DNA of 64,000 nt. Source: Alphaproteobacteria bacterium (lineage in GTDB: Bacteria; Pseudomonadota; Alphaproteobacteria; UBA6615). The stretch is taken from assembly GCA_011087645.1 (NCBI GenBank), contig JAALLF010000002.1, positions 310,001 through 374,000 of the forward strand, given 5' to 3'. Below, one piece after another: positions 16,685-26,270 of this stretch. Each line of letters opens with the position of its first letter. The stretch's first letter is position 1. The notes under the pieces are model-generated. The model worked only from the letters and a program-made list of their open reading frames with translations, searched no databases and was not told the DNA's origin. A program made the position numbers and the translations under genes.

Positions 16685-17248
16685 ATGGCAATTAATCCCG
16701 ACGAAGTACTGAAATTTTGGTTCGAAGAGAATGGCCGCTCCGAATGGTTCGGCAAGGACCCGGCATTCGATGCAGAAATTCACCAGCGCTTTGCCGAGGT
16801 GTCGCACCAGGCCCGCGACGGCAAGCTGGAACGCTGGGTCGAGGCGCCGCGCTCGTGTCTGGCGCTGGTCATTCTGATCGACCAGTTTTCCCGCAACTTG
16901 TTCCGCGACTCGCCGCTGGCCTGGTCGGCGGACGTGCATGGGTTGGCGGTTGCCAAGCTGGCGGTCGACAGGGGCTTCGATGCCGGCTTCAGTAGCTATG
17001 AGAAGGCGTTTTTGTATCTGCCCTTTATGCACAGCGAAGTGTTGACCGATCAGGAACGCTGTATCGAACTGGTCGAACCGCTGCTCGAAGGTGGCGATGA
17101 ATTCAACCAGGCGAACTATGATTCCGCGATCCGCCACCGCGACATCATCGCCCGCTTTGGCCGCTTCCCCCACCGCAATGAAGTTCTCGGCCGGGAGAGC
17201 ACGCCGGAGGAGCTGGCGTTTCTAGAGGAACCCGGTTCGTCGTTTTAG
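16685..17248 (+). CDS. DUF924 family protein
   Basis: 187 residues. The family has a TPR-like all-helical fold and no established activity. Recognisable signatures are VLKFWFEENGRSEWFGKD at the N-terminus, VILIDQFSRNLFR in the middle (the most conserved part) and FLYLPFMHSE. Length equals that of typical members. Single gene, divergent from the chaC-like gene and convergent with the glutathionyl-hydroquinone reductase gene. Confidence 0.9.
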   Translation: MAINPDEVLKFWFEENGRSEWFGKDPAFDAEIHQRFAEVSHQARDGKLERWVEAPRSCLALVILIDQFSRNLFRDSPLAWSADVHGLAVAKLAVDRGFDAGFSSYEKAFLYLPFMHSEVLTDQERCIELVEPLLEGGDEFNQANYDSAIRHRDIIARFGRFPHRNEVLGRESTPEELAFLEEPGSSF

Positions 17249-17273
17249 ACGAGAGTTACCCGGGCCTGGCGGT

Positions 17274-18266
17274 CTACGCCGCCTTTTGCAGGCGGTCGCG
17301 GTCGTGGGGTGCGCTGAAATTGATATCGGGGCCCAGCGGCACAAGCTGGGTTGGGTTCACATTGGTGTGGCTGAAATAATAATGCTGTTTGATCTGGTAG
17401 TGGTCGACGGTGCCCTCAACGCCCGGCACCTGGTAGAGCTCGCGCGCGTAGTTCCATAGATTGGGATAATCGACCAGGCGGCGGATATTGCACTTGAAGT
17501 GCCCGTGATAGACTGGATCGAAGCGCAGCAGCGTGGTGAACAGCCGCCAGTCGGCCTCGGTGATCTGGTCGCCGGCTAAATAGCGCTGGTGCGCTAGACG
17601 GTCTTCCAGCCAGTCGAAGGTCTCGAACAGCGCGGTTACCGCTTCCGCATGGGCCTCTTGAGACACCGCGAAACCTGATTTGTAGACGCCGATATTCACC
17701 GTGTTGAACACCCGCGCGTTCACCACGTCGATTTCGCCGCGCAGAGGTTCCGGGTAAAAGTCGAGCTCAGGGTTGATCGCGATAGCGTTAAAGGCGCTGT
17801 TGAACATACGGATGATTTCCGAAGATTCGTTATTGACCATCTGGTTTGTTTTCTTGTCCCACAGCACCGGCACCGTGACACGCCCGGTATAGGTGGGGTC
17901 GGTCTTTTCGTAGAGTTCCCACAGATAACGGACACCGAAGATCGGGTCGGGCACCACGCCCACGCCCTCTTCGAAGGTCCACCCGTCATCGCCCTTGAAC
18001 AGATTGACCACCGAGACCGAGATAGCGTCTTCCAAGCCTTTCAGCGCGCGAAGGATCATGGTGCGGTGAGCCCACGGGCAGGCGTGGCAGATATATAAAT
18101 GATAGCGCCCGGCCTCGGCCTTGAAGCCACCGTCGCCGCTGGGACCCGGCGCGCCGTCGGCGGTAATCCAACTGCGGATCACCGAATCAGGATGATTGAA
18201 CCGGCCGTTCTGGTGCCGGTCGGCCGGCTCCTCGACATGCCATTGCCCATCGATCATGACACCCAT
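17274..18266 (-). CDS. yqjG: Glutathionyl-hydroquinone reductase (Xi-class GST)
   Basis: 330 residues, the usual length of this family. Reduces glutathionyl-hydroquinones through a catalytic cysteine. The motif CHACPWAHR places Cys63 in the CPWA active-site signature; an all-helical GST C-terminal domain follows (segments DWLEDRLAHQRYLAGDQITEADWRLF and HFKCNIRRL). Stand-alone gene; the 192 bp before it contain a GC hairpin (18361-18387) without a T-run. Confidence 0.93.
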   Translation of the reverse strand: MGVMIDGQWHVEEPADRHQNGRFNHPDSVIRSWITADGAPGPSGDGGFKAEAGRYHLYICHACPWAHRTMILRALKGLEDAISVSVVNLFKGDDGWTFEEGVGVVPDPIFGVRYLWELYEKTDPTYTGRVTVPVLWDKKTNQMVNNESSEIIRMFNSAFNAIAINPELDFYPEPLRGEIDVVNARVFNTVNIGVYKSGFAVSQEAHAEAVTALFETFDWLEDRLAHQRYLAGDQITEADWRLFTTLLRFDPVYHGHFKCNIRRLVDYPNLWNYARELYQVPGVEGTVDHYQIKQHYYFSHTNVNPTQLVPLGPDINFSAPHDRDRLQKAA

Positions 18267-18458
18267 AGTGACCTCTTCCGTTATGGTTGCGCGGTGGCTG
18301 GTGCCACGCGCCGTCGACTATGTCGTATGACAGTCGGGATTTGTCGAGCCCCAAAGCAAACGCGGCGCCCGAAAATCGAGCGCCGCGCGGCGGGTGCCGA
18401 CATAAGTCCTGAGACCAACGCCGTGCGGAATTACGACGGACACTGGTGTCTCCTTTGT

Positions 18459-18929
18459 TTATGACGCCAAGAATGTATCGAAGCTGTCGAAGCAGGCGCC
18501 CCAGCCCATGCTGTGTTTCTGCGCCCATTCTTCGTCGGGCAGCAGCGTGTGGCAGAGGTGCAGCACGGTCTCGTCGCCGGTCTCCTCGAAGTCCAAGGTC
18601 ACCAAGGTCTCGCGGCCGGCCATGGGGCCGTCGCCGCCCCAGGTCCAGGTAAAGACTAGGCGCTCAGGTGAGGAGATTTCGCGGAACACGCCGCCAAGGT
18701 CGGTCTTGTCGCCGTCGGCGTGGTTCATGGTCAGCGCATAGCGGCCGTCGATCTGCGCGTCCCATTCATGGACCGTGCAGTTGACGCTGGGCGGGCCGAA
18801 CCAGCGCGCGATTTGCTCGCCATTGGCCCAGGCGGCATAGACGCGCTCGATCGGCGCGGCGAACCGGCGGGTGATGGTCAGCGTTTGGCTTCCCGCCTCT
18901 TCGGTCATGGCAATAGCGGCGTCGGTCAT
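18459..18929 (-). CDS. SRPBCC / AHSA1-domain protein
   Basis: 156 residues forming one START-like helix-grip fold: RRFAAPIERVYAAWANGEQIARWFGP at the N-terminus, then the VFTWTWGG strand, VTLDFEETGDETVLHLCH and a C-terminal helix GWGACFDSFDTFL. Family members bind hydrophobic ligands; no catalytic motif is expected. The start overlaps the ArsR stop by 4 nt, so the pair is co-translated, the standard ArsR-AHSA1 arrangement in which the regulator controls its partner. Confidence 0.92.
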   Translation of the reverse strand: MTDAAIAMTEEAGSQTLTITRRFAAPIERVYAAWANGEQIARWFGPPSVNCTVHEWDAQIDGRYALTMNHADGDKTDLGGVFREISSPERLVFTWTWGGDGPMAGRETLVTLDFEETGDETVLHLCHTLLPDEEWAQKHSMGWGACFDSFDTFLAS

Positions 18930-19282
18930 TTCTTTGGCTCCTTTCGATGGTTCGTATCGTCAGCCGGTTGTTCGAGGAATTCGGCCAGCGCATCGAGCCG
19001 GTCGCTCCAGAATTGGCGCGCCTCTTCGATCCACTCCACTGCGTCGCCCAACGGGTCGGTGCGTAGGCTGCAATGATGGGTGCGGCCTTCCTTGCGCCGG
19101 ATCAACAGACCGGCGTCTTCGAGGACGCGAAGATGCTTCGATACGGCCGGCAGCGACATCGAGAACGGCTCGGCGAGTTCGCTGACATTGGCCTCGCCGA
19201 GGGCGAGACGGTTTAGAATAGCCCGCCGGGTGGGGTCGGCGAGGGCGGCGAAGGTACTGTCGAGGGATGAATAGTTAACCAT
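18926..19282 (-). CDS. ArsR-family transcriptional regulator
   Basis: 118 residues with a winged helix: ALADPTRRAILNRLALGEANVSEL, then recognition helix SLPAVSKHLRVLEDAGLL and wing RRKEGRTHHCSL. It lacks the ELCVCDL-type metal-binding cysteines, so it is a non-metal ArsR of the kind paired with AHSA1 proteins. A perfect palindrome overlaps its start codon (19271-19294), suggesting autorepression. Confidence 0.93.
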   Translation of the reverse strand: MVNYSSLDSTFAALADPTRRAILNRLALGEANVSELAEPFSMSLPAVSKHLRVLEDAGLLIRRKEGRTHHCSLRTDPLGDAVEWIEEARQFWSDRLDALAEFLEQPADDTNHRKEPKK

Positions 19283-19294
19283 GAAGTTAACTAT
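19271..19294 (-). promoter_or_regulatory. Palindromic operator at the arsR-like start
   Basis: Perfect 9-bp inverted repeat ATAGTTAAC / GTTAACTAT with a 6-nt spacer, covering the ATG (19280-19282). Position and symmetry fit the binding site of a dimeric ArsR regulator blocking its own operon. Confidence 0.7.
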
Positions 19295-19329
19295 CTAGGA
19301 TAATTCGACGCCCCGCAAGTTGTTTTTGA

Positions 19330-21468
19330 TCAGCGTCCTTCGCGGCGCCAGGCTAGTAACAGGGTCGCAGCGGTCAAAAACAGTAATAGCAGCGCGGGTA
19401 ACAGGGGCAGGGCGCGGATGCCGCTGACCGTAAACGCGCTGTTGGATTGAAAGGCGAGCCATTGAGAATTGACGTTGGGACCGATGCTGGCCATATCGCG
19501 GCCGCGCGGGTTCAGGCGGATATCGGGGACCGAACTTTCCGCCAACCAGGAAATGCCGCCACTGGTCGCCGTGACCAAAGGCCGTAACACCGCATCGGTC
19601 GCCGTGACATCGCTCAGTTCGACGGAGTTCAAGGCGCCGACACCGGCCAGCGTCGATCGCTCTCCGTCGGTCAGCTGATAGAGGCCGGCTTCATCGATAA
19701 TCAACTGGCCGACCGCGCGGCCCTGACCGGCTTCTTCGAGAACTACCTGTTCGGTGCGTCCGGACGGAAAGGTTACTTCGACCGGCGCGTCGACTTTTTC
19801 CAGACTGCGACGGGTGATCTCCAACTTGTTTCCTTGGGATACGGCGGTCAGCCGATCTTCTTCGAGCTCGGGCTCTTTCATCAGCCAATGGGACAACCGC
19901 CGCAGTAGCTCATCATGGGGTCCGCCGCCTTCGAAATCGCGCGCCCACAGCCAGAAGTGATCACTCAATAGCTGGGCAACCCGTCCCTCGCCGACCCGGT
20001 CGAGAATGAGCAAGGGCCGGTCTTGTGTTCCCTCCATGACGGCGGTGCCGGATCGGCGTTCGGAGTCGATTTGACGGAACCAACGGCCCCATTGCGGCGG
20101 TGCGTCGGAGTCCGCCGGCTGCAAGCCCTTCAACGAAGATGTTACCGGGTGTCGCCGTCCGGTATCAGTGACGCCCACATGGAAGGGCTCGGTCACCACA
20201 TCGCCCGTCGGCTCCGCCGGTAGCACCCGCGCAAGATCGGTGCGGTATAGGCTGGAGATCGGCGATTGGCTGGGCGCGGCGGCATCGAGCAGGGCGCCGC
20301 CGGCTACCACATAGTCGGCGATGTTGCGCAAATAGATCGATGGCAGCACGCCCATGCGGCGATACCGGTCGAAAATGATGAGGTCGAACTCGTCGAGCTT
20401 GATCTCGAATAATTCGCGATACGGGAACGCGATGAGGCTGAGCTCACGGACTGGGGTGCCGTCTTGCTTGTCAGGCGGGCGCAGAATGGTGAAGTGAACC
20501 AGATCGACCGACGGGTCGGCCTTTAACAAGTTACGCCAGGTGCGTTCGCCGGGATGAGGCTGGCCCGACACCAGCAACACGCGCAGCCGGTCGCGGATAC
20601 CGTTGACGATGACGATCGCCCGGTTATTGGCCAAGGTCAGTTCGGCCGGTCCGGCGGCCACCGAGATGTCGTAGACGCTGGGGCCGCCGCGGTCGACCGT
20701 CAGTTCGATCGTATGGTCGGCGCCCACCGGCGCCAAAATCGTCCGCCCATCGGGCTCGCCGTCGCGGCGGATTGTCACTTGTGCCTGGCGGGCGCGAACT
20801 GCCGCCGGTTCGTCGATGCGTAAGGTCAAGCGTACGCTGTCGCCGACGATGCCATATCCTGGCGATTGCACCACCGACAAGCGGCGGTCACCGGCGTCGC
20901 GCTGACCCGATAGAAGCACGTGCAGCGGACCGTCGAGGGTGAAGTCATCGGGGCGTTCCGGCACGTCGTGGACTTGACCGTCGGTGATAAACATCGCGCC
21001 GGCAAAGCGGTCGCCGGGAATTTCGGCCATCGCGTTTTCCAGGGCGCTAAATAGCCGGGTGCCAGATTGTGGCTCGGCATTGCTCTCAAGCGAGGCTGGG
21101 TCGGCCGAGGGGCCGACGCGCACCACGCGCAATTCCAAATCGTTGCGGTCGGCGAACTTGGCTTCGACTGTCTCCAGGGCGCGTTGGGTGTCCGCCGCCC
21201 GGTCGCCGATGCCCTGGCTGAGACTGTCATCGACCACCACCACGGCGATGTCGCTCAACGGCTCGCGGTCCTCAACGATAATTGAGGGGTTAGCCAGCGC
21301 CGCGACCAGCGCCACGGCCGTGAGGAAACGCCACCCCAAGGCTGGCGCCACCCGGCCGATCCTTGGGGCGACCAGACCCAACGCGAACACCACGATACAA
21401 ACCGCGGCGATGGCGGCCAGAATTTCGAGAGAGAAGAGGGGATCCCAAACGATGGAAAGATTATTCAT
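19330..21468 (-). CDS. Membrane protein with VWA-like and GATase-like regions (MoxR operon)
   Basis: 712 residues, last gene of the moxR operon, 11 bp after its neighbour. Two membrane helices at the N-terminus (about 15-35 and 45-60), a VWA-like strand DIAVVVVDDSLSQG (about 74-87) followed by GAMFITDGQVHD, then a region near 285-410 resembling class I glutamine amidotransferase-like folds (LRVLLVSGQPHPGERTW), and a final membrane helix LLPALLLLFLTAATLLLAW. The large middle part is periplasmic. Family members accompany BatA/DUF4159 proteins; their molecular role is not established. No catalytic triad can be claimed. Confidence 0.75.
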   Translation of the reverse strand: MNNLSIVWDPLFSLEILAAIAAVCIVVFALGLVAPRIGRVAPALGWRFLTAVALVAALANPSIIVEDREPLSDIAVVVVDDSLSQGIGDRAADTQRALETVEAKFADRNDLELRVVRVGPSADPASLESNAEPQSGTRLFSALENAMAEIPGDRFAGAMFITDGQVHDVPERPDDFTLDGPLHVLLSGQRDAGDRRLSVVQSPGYGIVGDSVRLTLRIDEPAAVRARQAQVTIRRDGEPDGRTILAPVGADHTIELTVDRGGPSVYDISVAAGPAELTLANNRAIVIVNGIRDRLRVLLVSGQPHPGERTWRNLLKADPSVDLVHFTILRPPDKQDGTPVRELSLIAFPYRELFEIKLDEFDLIIFDRYRRMGVLPSIYLRNIADYVVAGGALLDAAAPSQSPISSLYRTDLARVLPAEPTGDVVTEPFHVGVTDTGRRHPVTSSLKGLQPADSDAPPQWGRWFRQIDSERRSGTAVMEGTQDRPLLILDRVGEGRVAQLLSDHFWLWARDFEGGGPHDELLRRLSHWLMKEPELEEDRLTAVSQGNKLEITRRSLEKVDAPVEVTFPSGRTEQVVLEEAGQGRAVGQLIIDEAGLYQLTDGERSTLAGVGALNSVELSDVTATDAVLRPLVTATSGGISWLAESSVPDIRLNPRGRDMASIGPNVNSQWLAFQSNSAFTVSGIRALPLLPALLLLFLTAATLLLAWRREGR

Positions 21469-21479
21469 CGCCGCGCCCG

Positions 21480-24251
21480 CTACTGACCCAGACGCTCGAG
21501 GATGGCGTCGACATGAACCTGGTCGGCCTTATAATTGCCGGTCAGTGCGTACATCACAAGATTGACCCCAAACCGGCGGGCGATTTCCCGTTGCCGGTCG
21601 CTGCCCGGGATGACCGGGAAGAGCGAGCGTCCGCGATGGTCGACGGCCCAGGCGGCGGCATAGTCGTTGCTGCCGACGATGACCGACGAGACCCCGTCAT
21701 TGACCCGCTCATCGGGTTCTTCGACCCACAGGGTGCCGCCATCCCAGCGGCCCGGGAAATCCTGTAATAGGTAGAACGACCGGGTCAGAACATGGTTCGG
21801 CGGGACGGGTATAAGGCCGGGAATATCCAGCCCGTCCACCAGTTGGCGCAGTTTCTGGGCGCCTTCGCCGGCGCCGGTGGAAAATTGCTGATCTCTGGTG
21901 TCGAATAAAATCGAGCCGCCATTGCGCATATACCCGTTGATGCGCGTCTTCGCCGCGTCGCTCAGCGGCGGCTGCGACGTGGAGATCGGCCAATACAGAA
22001 GTGAGAAGAAGGCCAGCTCGTCGCGCTCGACATCGAGCCCCACCGGCTCGCCGGGTACGACCGATGTGCGCGCCTCGAGCACCAAGCCGAGGCCAACCAG
22101 TCCGGCGCGGCTGGTCTCGTCGAGTTTGGTGTCGCCGGTGAGGATATAGGCCAGCCGGGTCGTGTCGGTGACTTCAATGGCGAACTGGTCGCTTGTCTGG
22201 GCCTGTGCGTCGGAGGTGGGGGCGAGTAGAGACGCTCCGATGGTTAATGCCGCCAGGGTCGCCGCCGATCCTCGCGCTGATTGCAGTGGTAGGATTCCCC
22301 GCAAGGCAAGCCCGATGATGAAATCGAGCAGCAGAAGCGCCAATGCGGCAGTGAGGAAATAGGCGCGCAGATCGAGTTGACGCTTCGGACCATAGGTGTC
22401 CATGAAGACGCCCGACGCCGGGTCTTCGAGGCTGCTCAGCTCGGTGACCTCGGGGCCTAAATTGATCGCCCGGCGGTTACCCTCGGGGCCATAAAGGCCG
22501 GGCGGCGTTCGTGGCGATATGCGAATCGACTCCGCGTCGCTTGTGTCGACCGGGCGTATGGTGACGGCTGGGTCGATAAAATGGCCGAACCCATCGAGGA
22601 CGCGGTGGGGCCGCAACGTGCCAGCCTCGGCCCCGCTATCGACGCCTTGGCTCAACCCGACAATTCGCCGCAACATGTCGACATAGAGGCCGGACAGGGC
22701 CAGCGACGACCATTCGGCGTTGGCCGTCGTGTGGAACAGGATCAACCAGCCATTGCCGCGTTGCTCCGCTGTTACCAGCGGCGTGCCGTCGGTCAGGCGC
22801 CCCCAGGTTTTCCCGGCGAGGGTTGGTGACGGCTCGGCCAATACTTGCCGGGTGATCACGATCTCGTCCGTGACGTCGAGGCCGGCAAACGGCGAATCTT
22901 CATCGAACGGCGCTAAGGTGGCGGGCCGGTCCCAGCTCATGACGCCGCCGAAAATACGGCCGCCGCGGCGCAGCGAGACCGGTAGAAATTCATCCGATCC
23001 TTCGGCCAGTTTGGCGCCGGCAAAACGCACCAAGACGCCGCCGCCTTCGATCCAATCGGTCAGCCGCGTCTGCTCGGTGCGCGTTAGAGTGCCGATATCC
23101 GCGAGCACCAACACCGCAAGTTCGCGTTCGAGAAGCTCGTCGACGGTGCCTTCGCGCAGTTCTGCGAACGGCTCGAGCGCGCGGTTCACGTAAAACGAAT
23201 CGCCTAGCAGCGGCTGATTGACCTCGGTGCGGTCGCCCGAGGCAATGCCGACCGGCCGGCGGCGAAACCGCTCGTCGACCAGGAAGGTCGCGCCGACCGA
23301 AGTTTCATCGGAGATCGCCACCCGGGCGATCCGGTTGCGCAGCTCGCTGGGCAGGGCGATGCGGACATCCGCCAACGTCTCACCCTGCTCGAAGCGTGCG
23401 GGCTCTCGCGCTAGCAAACGACCGTCCTCGGCCAGCGCGGTGATGTCGACAGTCTGCGGTGCATCCGATACCGCCCGCATCACCTGCACCACCATGGCAT
23501 CGACTTCGTTGTTAACGCCGGTGATGGCGTTTGGCAGTTCCACATCGGATGGGGCGAAGAGCTGTAGGCCGCCAAAGGCCTGGAGCCGTTCTATCAGCCT
23601 TTCATCGTCGTCGACCCGATTTGTATCCGCCGGTTTCTCAGACTCGTCGCGTGCGACATTGCTGCGCAGGCCATCGCTTAGCCAGGCGACATTGACCGAG
23701 CCGTCGAGGTTCAAATTTTCGAGTGCCATCAAAGCCGCCTTGCGGTCGGCTGGCCAGGGCTGCGGCGTGATGGTCAGCAGAATATCGCGCGCCTCGGCGG
23801 GCCGCATCAACTCCGATGCACGCAACGGTTCGCCGGCGGCTGGGGCGGTGGTCAATATAATGACGTTTTTGCCGCTACGTTCGGCTTGATCCAACAAGTC
23901 GGACGCCGTGGCCTGGCGGGCCGGCCAATCGCGCGCCGCCGCCCAGCCATTGTCGATGACCAAGAGTAAAGGCCCACTAGCCCGCAGTTCGCGGGCCGGA
24001 TTGATAACCGGCTGGGCAAAGGCGGCGATGACCAGCGCGGCCAGGATCAGGCGCAGGGCGAGCAGCCACCAGGGGGTTCGATGCGGGGTTTCTTCGCGTT
24101 GCTCCAGCCCGAACAAGAGACGAATGGCCGGAAACGCCACCCGGCGGGGGGCCGGCGGCACGGCGCGCAGGAGCCACCACAGGATCGGCAATGTCGCGAG
24201 ACCTGCGAGGATCCACGGAGCGGCAAATGACAAGAGACCCAAACTCAACAT
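21480..24251 (-). CDS. BatA- and DUF4159-domain membrane protein
   Basis: 923 residues. N-terminal BatA-type domain with two membrane helices (FAAPWILAGLATLPILWWLL and LLALRLILAALVIAAFAQPV) and a VWA-like start GPLLLVIDNGWAA. A third helical membrane stretch lies at about 640-665, followed by the DUF4159 domain (ETSRAGLVGLGLVLEARTS to the end; motif GSILFDTRDQQF). It is a fusion of what are two proteins in other bacteria. Located between DUF58 (15 bp) and the 712-residue protein (11 bp). Presumed part of a MoxR-dependent envelope complex. Confidence 0.82.
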   Translation of the reverse strand: MLSLGLLSFAAPWILAGLATLPILWWLLRAVPPAPRRVAFPAIRLLFGLEQREETPHRTPWWLLALRLILAALVIAAFAQPVINPARELRASGPLLLVIDNGWAAARDWPARQATASDLLDQAERSGKNVIILTTAPAAGEPLRASELMRPAEARDILLTITPQPWPADRKAALMALENLNLDGSVNVAWLSDGLRSNVARDESEKPADTNRVDDDERLIERLQAFGGLQLFAPSDVELPNAITGVNNEVDAMVVQVMRAVSDAPQTVDITALAEDGRLLAREPARFEQGETLADVRIALPSELRNRIARVAISDETSVGATFLVDERFRRRPVGIASGDRTEVNQPLLGDSFYVNRALEPFAELREGTVDELLERELAVLVLADIGTLTRTEQTRLTDWIEGGGVLVRFAGAKLAEGSDEFLPVSLRRGGRIFGGVMSWDRPATLAPFDEDSPFAGLDVTDEIVITRQVLAEPSPTLAGKTWGRLTDGTPLVTAEQRGNGWLILFHTTANAEWSSLALSGLYVDMLRRIVGLSQGVDSGAEAGTLRPHRVLDGFGHFIDPAVTIRPVDTSDAESIRISPRTPPGLYGPEGNRRAINLGPEVTELSSLEDPASGVFMDTYGPKRQLDLRAYFLTAALALLLLDFIIGLALRGILPLQSARGSAATLAALTIGASLLAPTSDAQAQTSDQFAIEVTDTTRLAYILTGDTKLDETSRAGLVGLGLVLEARTSVVPGEPVGLDVERDELAFFSLLYWPISTSQPPLSDAAKTRINGYMRNGGSILFDTRDQQFSTGAGEGAQKLRQLVDGLDIPGLIPVPPNHVLTRSFYLLQDFPGRWDGGTLWVEEPDERVNDGVSSVIVGSNDYAAAWAVDHRGRSLFPVIPGSDRQREIARRFGVNLVMYALTGNYKADQVHVDAILERLGQ

Positions 24252-24266
24252 CGAATGAAGGCGCTC

Positions 24267-25196
24267 CTAAAGGTCCAAATGGTCGGCGATTGCAGCGTAG
24301 AGGCCCAGTAACGCGGGCTGCGCCGGGCCATCGGTGCTGTGAACCGAAAAGTACCACCCGGCGTGGCGGGCGAAGGTGCTGAGTTCGTCCTGCAATTCCG
24401 CCAACCGCTTCAAATAGCCCAACCGTAGGTTTTCGGCGCGACCGACCAGCAAATCGCCTTCATCCTCCAGGCCCAAGAACCGCCGCCGGCCCTGGAAAGG
24501 CATCTCCACCTCGGCGGGGTCGAGCACTTGTAACATGAACCCCTTGATGCCTCGCGCCGCCAAAGTCCGCGCCGCTTGCAAGATCGACTCGGGCGGCGCC
24601 AGAAAATCGCCGATCAGGATGGCCGAGCCGAACCGCGGCAGCTCGGGCGACGGCGGCACTCCGTCATCGTCTTCGCCGGATCCGCGTTGCGATACGATCG
24701 TCGCGATGCGGTTCAGTGTGGCCCGGCCCGAGGCCGGCCGATCGGGCCGGTCGAGCAGCGCAATGCGTTCGCCGCCGCGCACGAGCAGCGACATTAGCGC
24801 GAGATTAAGCACCGTCGCCCGTTCCCATTTTTCCGGCAGGGTATTATTGCTGCGGTAGTTCATCGACGCCGATTTGTCGTGCCAAAACCAAACGCTCTGA
24901 GCCGCTTCCCATTCGGTCTCGCGAATATAGAGGCGATCGCTGCGCGCCGAGCGCCGCCAGTCGATCTGGCGCGGCGCGTCACCATAGCCGTAGGGGCGGA
25001 ATTGCCAGAAGCTTTCGCCTTGACCCACACGGCGGCGGCCATGCACGCCCTGGACAACGGTTGTGGCGACATGTTCGGCGGCCACCAGCAAGGGTGGCAG
25101 CGGCGCGGCCAGCGCCTCGCCAAGCTGGCGATACCCCGCGGCCACACCCGAAGTGCCGGGAGACAGTGCGCCGCCGGTGGCGTTCACGAACGGCAA
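24267..25196 (-). CDS. DUF58 domain-containing protein
   Basis: 309 residues from a TTG; GTG 25187 three codons later has better spacing from CCAGG and may be the true start. DUF58 core is visible: GESFWQFRPYGYGDAPRQIDWRRSARSDRLYIRETE, then WFWHDKSASMNY (VWA-like DxSxS) and GFMLQVLDPAEVEMPF. DUF58 proteins are almost always encoded next to MoxR ATPases, as here (25 bp downstream of moxR). Proposed role is as target or adaptor of the ATPase. Confidence 0.9.
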   Translation of the reverse strand: MPFVNATGGALSPGTSGVAAGYRQLGEALAAPLPPLLVAAEHVATTVVQGVHGRRRVGQGESFWQFRPYGYGDAPRQIDWRRSARSDRLYIRETEWEAAQSVWFWHDKSASMNYRSNNTLPEKWERATVLNLALMSLLVRGGERIALLDRPDRPASGRATLNRIATIVSQRGSGEDDDGVPPSPELPRFGSAILIGDFLAPPESILQAARTLAARGIKGFMLQVLDPAEVEMPFQGRRRFLGLEDEGDLLVGRAENLRLGYLKRLAELQDELSTFARHAGWYFSVHSTDGPAQPALLGLYAAIADHLDL

Positions 25197-25221
25197 CCTG
25201 GCGAGAAGTTGGCGAGCCGCA

Positions 25222-26238
25222 TCAGGCGACGCCTTCGCACAGCCGTTCGATGACGTCCTCGACGGTCATGCCGTCGGCGCGGGCGGCGAAGTTGAGGGCC
25301 ATGCGATGGCGCAGCACCGAGGGGGCCAACGCGATGACATCGTCGATTGACGGCGCCACCCGGCCTTGCAACAGGGCGCGGACGCGGCAGGTGAGCATGA
25401 GCGCTTGGCTGGCCCGCGGTCCCGGGCCCCAGGCGATGGCGCCAGCGAGTTCTTCGTCGTCGGTCGAACCGGGCCGGCCCGACCGCACCAGCTTGAGGAT
25501 CGCCTCCACGACGCTTTCGCCGACCGGCAGGCGGCGGATCAATTTTTGCGCCGACTGCAACTGGGTGGCATCGATCACATTCTCAGCCTTGGTGTCGTCG
25601 AGCCCGGTGGTCGAGAGCAGCATTTGGCGCTCGGCATCGCCATCTGGGTAATCGACATTCACCTGTAACAAAAACCGGTCAAGTTGGGCTTCCGGCAAGG
25701 GGTAGGTGCCTTCATGCTCGAGCGGATTCTGGGTGGCTAAAACATGGAAGGGCTGTGGCAGCTTGTGGGTTTGACCGGCCACCGAGACCTCGTTTTCCTG
25801 CATCGCCTGCAACAGCGCCGACTGGGTGCGCGGGCTGGCCCGGTTGATTTCGTCGGCCATCAGAAGCTGGGTAAACACCGGCCCGCGGATGAAGCGGAAA
25901 GAGCGCTGGCCCGGTTCGTTTTCGTCGAGAATTTCCGATCCGATAATATCGGCCGGCATCAAGTCGGGCGTACATTGGACGCGGCGATCGTCCAGGCCGA
26001 CAACGGTTCCCAAGGTTTCGACCAGAAGTGTCTTGGCCAATCCGGGAACCCCGACCAACAGAAGATGACCACCGGCCAGCAGCGTGATAAGAGTTTCATC
26101 GACGACTTCGGTCTGGCCAAAGATGACGCGGCCAATGCCGGCGCGAACGCGACCCAATTGCTCGCCGACCTGCTCGATCTGGTCGTACACCTCGTCGAGC
26201 GTGCCAGCACTCGTTTGCGGCATGTCTTCGATGGTCAT
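25222..26238 (-). CDS. MoxR-family AAA+ ATPase
   Basis: 338 residues. Walker A GVPGLAKT (63-70), Walker B LLMADEINRA (125-134), sensor 1 VLATQNPLEHEGTYPLPEAQLDRF. MoxR ATPases act as chaperones that assemble or activate metal or multi-subunit envelope complexes with VWA-domain partners. AGGAG precedes the start. It heads a four-gene operon (MoxR, DUF58, BatA-DUF4159, 712-residue protein) divergent from the DUF1285 gene. Confidence 0.95.
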   Translation of the reverse strand: MTIEDMPQTSAGTLDEVYDQIEQVGEQLGRVRAGIGRVIFGQTEVVDETLITLLAGGHLLLVGVPGLAKTLLVETLGTVVGLDDRRVQCTPDLMPADIIGSEILDENEPGQRSFRFIRGPVFTQLLMADEINRASPRTQSALLQAMQENEVSVAGQTHKLPQPFHVLATQNPLEHEGTYPLPEAQLDRFLLQVNVDYPDGDAERQMLLSTTGLDDTKAENVIDATQLQSAQKLIRRLPVGESVVEAILKLVRSGRPGSTDDEELAGAIAWGPGPRASQALMLTCRVRALLQGRVAPSIDDVIALAPSVLRHRMALNFAARADGMTVEDVIERLCEGVA

Positions 26239-26270
26239 GGGGCGGCTCCTAGGTTGGCAAACACTGAACG

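Noticed and set aside
18361..18387. GC-rich hairpin CGCGGCGC/GCGCCGCG as terminator
   Set aside because: No T-run on either strand, and 70 bp from the nearest stop; could be structural but not supportable.
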